From positions 36,269,557 through 36,333,556 of the forward strand of contig OZ024825.1 of NCBI GenBank assembly GCA_964016985.1: a stretch of DNA of 64,000 nt, written 5' to 3'. The first letter of the stretch is position 1; each line of letters starts with the position of its first letter. Positions 32,601-42,100 of this stretch are shown piece after piece. The notes under the pieces were generated by a model. That model saw only the letters and a list, made by a program, of their open reading frames with translations, was not told the origin of the DNA and did no database searches. This DNA is from Anodontia alba. Taxonomy: Eukaryota; Mollusca; Bivalvia; Lucinida; Lucinidae. The translations under genes and the position numbers were made by a program.

Positions 32601-35384
32601 ACCCGGCCGAGAATCGAACCCGCAACCCCGGTCACAAAGTGAAATGCCTCTCTAGTACATGTATAAAGGAGATTTAGCATGAACTAGCTCATATTCGACG
32701 TGCCCTGGATTGAGTATAAAGTGGACAGGGCGGCGACTGGTGACAGACAGCGGCACCAAGTGTGCATGGGTAATCCATGAAAGCAAGGCTGTACAAATAC
32801 ATGTACATGAAATCACCCCTGCCTATATATACCTCGGGTGTCTGGTAGCGTAAAAAAATCCGCACAACAACAACAACACTAAAAGCGGTAAAAATACGTA
32901 TTAACAACGCCGTATGACGTCGCCACAAAAGCTTTACGCGGGAGTGGAGGGAGGTGGGGAACGGGGACTGGGAAACTGTTAAAATTGCTCTTGCCTCCTG
33001 AAAAGGGATCTACTCCTTTGGGGTAAATTCTTTCCTTTTACAGTAGACCCCTTTTTTCAAAAGGAGCTTGGTGTGCAAGAAATCAAACGAACGTCACAAA
33101 AGTTGTCTCTCCTTGTAAAAATCATCACGAAAGCATACCTATATAATTTTGACCACCTTAAACCCCACTTTTATACAGTAAAACTGGTGTTTACAGGGGT
33201 ATACATTATTTTTCTTATCTCTGCTCAAAAACCATAGATTGAGGGTACTCGTTAGAACCGCCTTGATGAGGCGGTTCTAACGAGTACCCACAATCTATGT
33301 TTTGAGCAGACATGTGAAAAATATCAGATTTTTTTATCTGAAATTTTCATTTTTTGGTGATAAAATTTTCAGAATATTCAAATAGGCATGTTTTCGTAAT
33401 GGGCAGAAAATTTACAATGTTTTTCATGTTCCTTTACCTCCGATATGCTACAGGATCCAATTATTCAGTATAAACAGAATAAACAGAAAGCAAAATTCGT
33501 ACTTGGACCTGACAGGCTCATCTGGATCTTTGTTCTCAAAGCTTTGCGAATGAAAAAACCAACAGCGTTGAACATAAAACGTGGAAAATATTCAGGTAAC
33601 AGAAGTTCGAGTCGCAAATGAATGTCAGCTAAATACATATGGTATGAGAATAGGAAATCAACGGACATGTGAATTAAAAAAAAATAGATCAGTCTATACA
33701 CGATTAGCAAACAAACGGGCACTAAAACCAAACCAAATAATTCTTGTTATGCCCTTGGACATTAATGGCGCTTTCTTGGATGGTTTTCATTCGATCAAGG
33801 ATTGTCAATATAGAAATTCGGACGATGCGTTTGTCTATTTATTTATTTAGAAAAGCCAAACTTGTTTTATTTTTCTTTTCATTTTTCCCTTTTTGAAAAT
33901 TTAAAGACAGTAGTAATTTGTTATGAACTCCACACTAGGACTACAGAGAAAATAGCATATAAAAATCTCTGAAATGAAAATGAGACAAAAATCTCGTGCA
34001 GTCTCCCTAGAAGCGTTGCACGTGCTATGTCCATAATCATTGATCTGGAATAAAATCCTTACGGACAGACAGAGGTTGAACTTATTCGTTTATACGCCAA
34101 TGTTTCCTATAGTATCGGAAGAAAATTTTTAGTTAATAAGAGAAAAATGAATTTCGTAAGTAATTACAGATATATCTGACATCGTTTCTAAATTGCTAGC
34201 AGCAGTTTACTAATTGAAGTAAGGCTGAGAAGACCCTGGAAGAATGGCCCTTTTCTCATTCTTAGCATTATACTTTTTTTTTATCTTTAAAGTTTCTATT
34301 TAATAGGAAGAAGCTATTTACAGTCAACTGTAAATAGCAAATACACGTTAAACTGGCTTTTTACAGTCAACTATTAGTCGAAAAACGTTATTTACAGTCA
34401 TATTTATTACAAATATGCTCTTGAAGAAGGAACACCAGGAGAAATAATGTAACATCATTTTGCATCTCAATTCGACCGTATCGGATCAATCTTGGTATTG
34501 GTCGCAGGGACTGAAGCTCAAGCTTTCTTACTTGTAACATGTATATCCCGTTTGTTTTTTTTTTTTTGTTTTTTTTTTTTGTTTTGTTTTGTCGAGCCGA
34601 CCAATTCATCTCGCCACACTTTTCCAGGACAGGCCAAGTCCTCTTAGCGGTTAACCAGTACTTCTGCACATTCTTTCGGTAGAAAATGATTACTGGAAGG
34701 GGGGGAATGACCTTGGAAAATATTTCAAGATCAATCTTCACGAAAGAATGTTGCCGGACCCGGCGGGGATCGAACCCACGACCTCCTAACCACCAGTCGG
34801 ACGCGAATCCGACTGAGCCACCGAGGTCGGCACTGAAACCCTTACGTACCGTCAAATATGTGTGTAAACCCACATGTAAGCATTATATAACGAAATCCAT
34901 GCCATTCAAATCAACATAAAATAAGCTCGCTATATTGCTTATTTGTTTTTGTTTTGTTTTGTTTTTCGGGACGACAAACATGACATCATTTTCCCTTCTT
35001 TTATAAAATGTTTTACACTCATTAATATCAAGCATACAATAAAACACAATTTCTTATTTCAGTCACACAGAAAGTGATGAATGCTTAAATATTAAAGAAT
35101 AAGATACCTTATCCGCTCCTGCAAAATGAAGTTATTTTATATCTAGTGCCCCTTCTTCGAAAAACACATTTGCAATTCATATCAAATCTTTGTAACAGCC
35201 AGAAACACACGGTAAACTTTTTAAGGAACTTGTTTAATGGGCCGGGATGCCCAGAGCAACATGAGCATCTACCAAATCTTCCAGGAGCAGTTTATTTACA
35301 TTGTTTTTTTTCATACAGGGGTCTTGTATATATGAACAGACCAAAGTGGATGCACAGCCTATTCTAGACTTTGTTGTTAGACGT

Positions 35385-35415
<31 letters not shown>

Positions 35416-36110
35416 GGTTATACGGTCCGAAAATTCGCTGAAACAGGACGGATACACCTGAATATTTTGCCGCCATAATTTCAAAGGGAGATGATATTTT
35501 TGCAGATAAGAATATTTAGGCCTTTATTTGTGTGAAAAATTGTGCATATGAGATGACTATGTAGTGAACAGATATCGAGGCAAGTCATACATGCATGAAA
35601 TAGTTATTTTTTTAATTTACTACCAGCAACTGATGTCATTCATGTTCATATAAAATACAAATTCGTAGAAATTGCTTGTTTGTGTTGAGGTTTTACGGCC
35701 CAGTCAACCAATTAGGGTCATGTCGAGCGCGGTCAGTTAACCTAACCACACTTTTCCTGGGCAGACTGTGTCCTCTAAGCGGTTAACCAGTATGTGTGCG
35801 CATTCTTTCGCCAGAAATTGATAACTGCTCTTCTTGAACCAGCGGACGTAGAAATTGTAGAAAAAACATCATGTATGTCTGTTTTTAACCAGTTCATCCT
35901 TGCAGACCAACACAGATACTGTTGCAAACAGTGTAGATCCAGATGAGACGGCTTTGACTGAAACCCCCATTTGCAACAATGGATGTGTCCAATATCAGAG
36001 ATGGAAGAGTCCATTTCAGAAACCCAGGGGTGAAAGGCTTAATATGTTTTCCTTCTTTTTACAGACAATAAACAATCAAGACAATGAGGCAATTTTGATA
36101 TTCTGCTGCA

Positions 36111-36177
<67 letters not shown>

Positions 36178-39100
36178 TGACAGGCTCAATCCAAACGAGT
36201 TTGCTTAAAAGAAAAAAGAAAAAACAAAAAAACAAACAACAAAAAACAAAAACAAAAAAAACCCAAAAAAAACAAAAAAACAACAGCTCTTTACGTATAT
36301 GGTACAGAAGCACTTTTAGTTCATTGCCTTTTATCTATTCTATCTATAAAATTATCATATAAAAACACAAAAACGTAGAAGTCAAATATAAGCGAATGGT
36401 TGTCAAATACCACTTATTATGTAAGTATTCAGTAACTTGAACAAAATTTCATAGTTAACAGATTCAAGAGGGTTCTCTAGAATATACAAATACAGGACAC
36501 GTTTATTTTGTCTGTTTCCTTAGAGGGGGATAAGAACTGTTTACCTTTCGAAAGCACATCTCGATCAAGTTGTCTGGAAAGCATTGCCTGAAAAACAGCA
36601 ATTAAATCAGTGTTATTCAAATGCGATATTCACTTAACCCATTTAAGTCTAGCGTCCCATAAATGGGACAAACACAAACAGTGTAGACCCAGATCAGACG
36701 CCGCAGAACGTGGCGTCTGATCAGGGTTTACCCTGTTTGCATTTAAGTCAGAAATTTCTACGAAACATAACAAGAGGGCCAAGAGGGCCCTGTATCGCTC
36801 ACCTGATAACCAGATAAATTGGCCTTTGGGTTCTGGAGAAAAAGTGCAAAATAGATTTGCAAGATAGCGGTCATGGCGGCCATCTTAGATTTCTGGTTGA
36901 ACTATTTTAGCTCTTTTTTTTATCTACAAGTCACCCTGATGCTTCCTACTAAGTTTCGAGTCAAATGTCATTTCGGTTCAGTAGAAGAAACGAAAAATAG
37001 ATTTTCAAGATCGCCGCTATGACGGCCATCTTGGATTTCCGATTAGAATGATTTTAGCTGTATTGATCTACTAGTCACCCCGATGCTTCCTATCAAGTTC
37101 AAGACAATTGGCCTTTCGTTTCAGGAGAAGAAGCGATGCCAGCCATGGCGGCCATCTAGGATTTCCCATCACAATAATTTTAGCTATTTTTATCTACAAG
37201 TCACCCCGATGCTTCCTACCAAGTTTCATGTCAGTTGGCCTTTCGTTTCAGAAAAGTGAAAAATAGATTGTCAAGAAAGTGGCCATAGCGACCATCTTGG
37301 ATTTCGGATCGGAACGATTTTAGCTATTTTTACTCTGCATTACACCCCGATGCTTCCTACCAAGTTTCAAGTCAGTTGGTCTTTCGATTCAGGAGAAAAA
37401 GCGAAAAATAGAGTTTTAAGATAGCAGCCATGGAGGCCATCTTGGATTTCCGATCGGAATGATTTTAGCTTTTTTTGATCTAAAAGTCACCCTGATGCTT
37501 CCTACCAAGATCCAAGTCAATTAGCCTTTTGGTTCAGGAGAATAAGCGGAAAATCGATTTTAAGATGGCGGTCACGGCAGCCATATTCGATTTCCGATCG
37601 GAAGGACTTAAGCTATTCTTATCTACAAGTCACCCCGATGCTTCCCACTAAGTTTCAAGTCAGTTGGCCTTTCGGTTCAGGAGAAGAGTGAAAAACAGAT
37701 TTGCAAGATGGTGGCTATGGCGGCCATCTCGGATTTCCTATCGGAATGATTTTAGCTATTTTTGATCTACAAGTCACCCCAATGCTTCCTACTAAGTTTC
37801 AAGTCAAATGGCCTTTCGGTTCAGGTGGTGAAGCGAAAGACAGATATTCAAGATGGCGGTCATGGCGGCCATCTTGGATTTCTGATCTGAACGATTTTAG
37901 CTATTTTTTATCTACAAGTCACCCAGATGCTTCCTACCAAAATTCAAGTCATTTTTTACAAGAAGTAAATTTGCAAAACTTTTTTCATGATTTAATGCAA
38001 AACCATTTGTCGTAACTATCTATGCACAAATAGTTTTATTCTAGTCATTGGTTTTTTAAAAATCAAATATTTTCACGTCTTCCCATAGTAAAATGAATGC
38101 AAATTATGAAGAAATCTGAAGGGTAGGTAATTGGATGCAGATTTTCATTACGAAAACACGCCTATTCAAATAAATAGAAAATTTCACTTCCAAAAACTGA
38201 AAACTTTCAGATAAAAAACTCACATATTTTTCATATTTCTGCTCAAAACATAGATTGTGGGTACCCGTTAGAACCGCCTCGGCGAGGCGGTTCTAACGAG
38301 TACCCACAATCTATATTTTTTTAGCAGAAACAAGAAAAATAATGAATACCCCTGTAAACCCCAGTTTTACTATATAAAAGTGGGGTTTAAGGGGGTCAAA
38401 ATTATATAGGTATGTTTTCTTGATGGAGTCAACAAGTTCCGCTTGTTCATTTTTTTTTCTGAAATTATCACAATATTGTTGTGAAACATCAATAATTCAA
38501 ATACAGCAAAGATAAGTAAAACTATTTTCTTAGACAAAACACAAAAACTGAAAAGACAAATGGTTTCTGATAAGTTATGGTCAATCAGACCAAAATATTT
38601 TCATTTAAAATAAACGCCAAGCAAAAACGTCTTTCCGAGTGATGTCGAAAGGACTTGTGTTGTCGGCAGAATAACTGTGCAATTTACTTATTAATGAGCC
38701 AGCGCACGACTGGGCTGTCAAACCTCAACGCAAACAATGACCCATGTCTTTTTACCATTATTGTTATTATTATTATTATTATTATTATCACATGTATTAT
38801 TATTATTATTATATGTATTATTATTATTATTGTTGTTGTTGTTCAGACTATGGTGAATTTACGGATGTAGAAATACGTATCAACACGCACTGCAAGGACA
38901 TTGATCAGTTGGCGCTGCTCCACAGGTTAATCCATGCAGTCTTTCTCTGCGCACTGTTTTTATAAATTGACCTTATCACTGGTTCGATCACTACACCCGG
39001 AAGAAGGATAGAGGCCATGACTTATTATGAATGCGGACACAACTTTTCAATACGGTCACTAAACTTCCTAGAAGACAAACCAGATCAAACCACGACTGTG

Positions 39101-42100
39101 GTATTTGCATTTACCTACACAATTTGGTCACAATTAAGGGAACTTGAAACACTTGATAGATGCCCTCTATTTTACAAGGGAGACAACTTACATGACTCCC
39201 TGATTGCTTTCCTGTACTTCTATCCCCTTCTGAAAAGAGTCTACTCTATAAGGAAAGAATTTGCTCCTTAGGGAGCAAATTCTTTCCTTATAGAGTAGAC
39301 CCAAACAATTTTGACAGAGCTGCCTTCCCTGAAAATATATCAATACACCCCCAAACCACCGGCTCTAGTGAAAGTTGATAAATTCTGAGAAAAAAAAATA
39401 GATCCTTTTTTAAAGCAATGAACACATTAATATTATTTGGTTTTATTTTAGTGGATCATCAAACAGAATTACGAGAAAAGTATTTAGTCACTGGAGACTG
39501 GAGCCAGTCTATATTTTTGTCTCAATGTGAAAAAGGAAAACATTCAGGTGTGATGGGAACAAAACATGTCATTATAATGAATTTGAGTTGACATTCTAGG
39601 GAACGCATACTTGCACAGTCACCTTGATTGTTGTTCTGTGATTTATTGCGCGTTAGTCATGACACATTGTACTGCCTCTAGAAGACTTGTGATTGGGTAG
39701 TATTTGGCCATTAGGGTCATGTGGAGCGAGGTCAGTTAACCCACTAAGCAGTATTTGTGCACATACTTTCACCAGTATCTGTCAACTGACCTTCTTGACT
39801 CAGCGGAGGCGGGAGAAAGACTGTAGAAATTATTTCATGATCAATCTCCACGAAAGGTATGTGGCCAAGCTGGGTTCGAACTCGCAATCCTTGGATCTGA
39901 AATCTGGCGGGCGCTACCCGGACTGCGTTGTGGAGCCGAGCAGTATTTGGTGATCTTGCTCCCCATTAAAACATATGTTGGTACTCATATCATCAGAAGC
40001 GCTCCGTCGAGACGCTTTAAATGAGTACCCACAATATATGTTTATACGGAGAACTTGAGAAAATCGTCCCGGAATCATCAACAAATACCCCTCCTTAACA
40101 AGCCCTCTGAATAGACACCCGTTAATAAAGAAAATCATATTTCTATAAGTACAATCTGAACAACAGGATCTTATGTAATATTTTTATGTCCAATCAAAAT
40201 TTACTTAAAACCGCATGGTTGTGTAGTTAACGAAAAGTACATATGTACTAGAACTGTATTGAAACAGTGTGCATTGTACGATAAAATTATATAAAATTAT
40301 ATAAAATTGTTAATTATCATCTTTCTGATACGTTTGAAAGCAAAATAAAATACTCAGACGAATAACTGGCAATTATTTTTACCTGACCCACCCACCCACG
40401 CAACCATCCACCGATAATACATGTTTATTGTTTATCACTGTTATCTTATGACAACTCATACCCATACTACATTCTCTAAGCAGCAAAGTCAGAAAACGCA
40501 CCTTCGGAATTGTGCGCCCAGCGAAGATTCCGATCAGCCTGCGCATTCGCGCAGTCTGATCAGAATCTTCCTTGGGCGCATTTAGGATTTTTGGATAGCC
40601 AAGGATGCAAAGTTTCTTCACGCGGACAACGAAGACTCTAATCAGACTGCGCGGATGCGCAGGCTGATTTGAGTCTTCGTTGGGCGCACATGACAGAAGG
40701 TACGTTTTCTCACGTTGCGGCCCAGTCATCTTTAACACGTTGGACAAACATAAGAAAACGAGATTTTACTATTTTGTTATATTTTTTTACAGAAAACGAG
40801 GATTGACATTCAGTGCGAATTGTCCTCCTCAGGAGATAAATCGCATGAAATGCCAAATATTGTTTACTAGAAAAGTAAGTGATAATCATTAATTCATAGT
40901 CGGCGGGTTTAGTCCATGGGTTGCTAAAGTTTGAATATTGCACTTTCAAGGTAAATGAATAGGGAACATAACTTGTCACGGATGTGCGGTTGTAAAATCA
41001 GAAACCTGACTCAATCCTAAACATGGGAAAATCAAATTTAGACCGATTCATGTACGTAAGGGGAAAAAATACACTTGGTGAACGTCATTTTATACCGGGG
41101 AGGCAACTTTTGTGACTTCCTGTTTGTTAATTGTACGCCAAAACACCTTCTGAAAATTTGCCTACTCTAAAAGAGAAGAATTTAAAATTCTTTCTTTTGG
41201 AGTAGATCCGCTTTGAGAAGGGGGCAAAACGATTTGCATACGTCCAGATACGCTACTATTTTCGATCGAAAAGTTCTAATATTTTTTTTTTATTTCTAAA
41301 AGAAAACATGTGTTTTGGTGCTCATTAGAAGCGCCTCGCCGAGGCGCTTCTAATGAGTACCCACAACATATGTTTTCATGGAGAAATAAGAAAAATATTT
41401 TGTGGCTACCCCCTCTCATCTGGATCTATAGATTTAGACAAAGCTGTTCCATGAACGTGTATTCGTACCCCATTAAGAACCGTAAATAAACATTGTTTAA
41501 ACATTCCTTTTTGTAGAACAGCCTCTTACTATCAAAGTAGCTGAACCACTACTAGTAGGTGAATAGTGCCCCCGAGCAGAACTAATAGGTTCAACGGCCG
41601 AGTGGTTTAAATGCTATACAGCTATCTTTAGTATAGCAAAACACGGTAGAAACAATTTAGAGAAAGAAATTTAATCCCTAGAAGGCTAAGAAAATTTGTA
41701 ACTGAGGATATTTTATTATTATTATTACGAGTATTATTATTATTATTATTATTCGTTTTTTTTGTTTTTAAATGACTTGGCATTTCATAATAATCGTCTG
41801 TGAGCCAGACGATTCTTATGAAATGCCACGCCTTATTTTCTCTGAAGAAATAAAATGATTTAAAAACTAATAAATAAACTACTGCCTGCTGCAGCTGAGG
41901 GTTTAACTGTCAATCTTATAAGACAGCAAACGTTAAGGCAGCAAATGGCAAACGTCTTAAGATTTATTAATTTTCAAAATAAATAGTGGATCTTTTCGTA
42001 TAAAATTTACTCAGCGGGCACACAACGTTAAAATGACGTCATATCAACGTCGATGCGACGTGATCACGTCGCATCGACGTTGATACGACGTCATTTTGAT

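Noticed and set aside
34388..34873. A 161-codon gene on the minus strand
   Set aside because: It reads through SINE-K (the frame contains its tRNA-like head) and an adjacent poly-A tract.
36059..36313. Poly-leucine or poly-isoleucine proteins
   Set aside because: Translation of a (TAA)n microsatellite; the same at 38655-38965 and 44245-44531.
40379..40747. A conserved 122-codon gene
   Set aside because: It is a translation of PAL-J; related open frames appear wherever PAL-J occurs.
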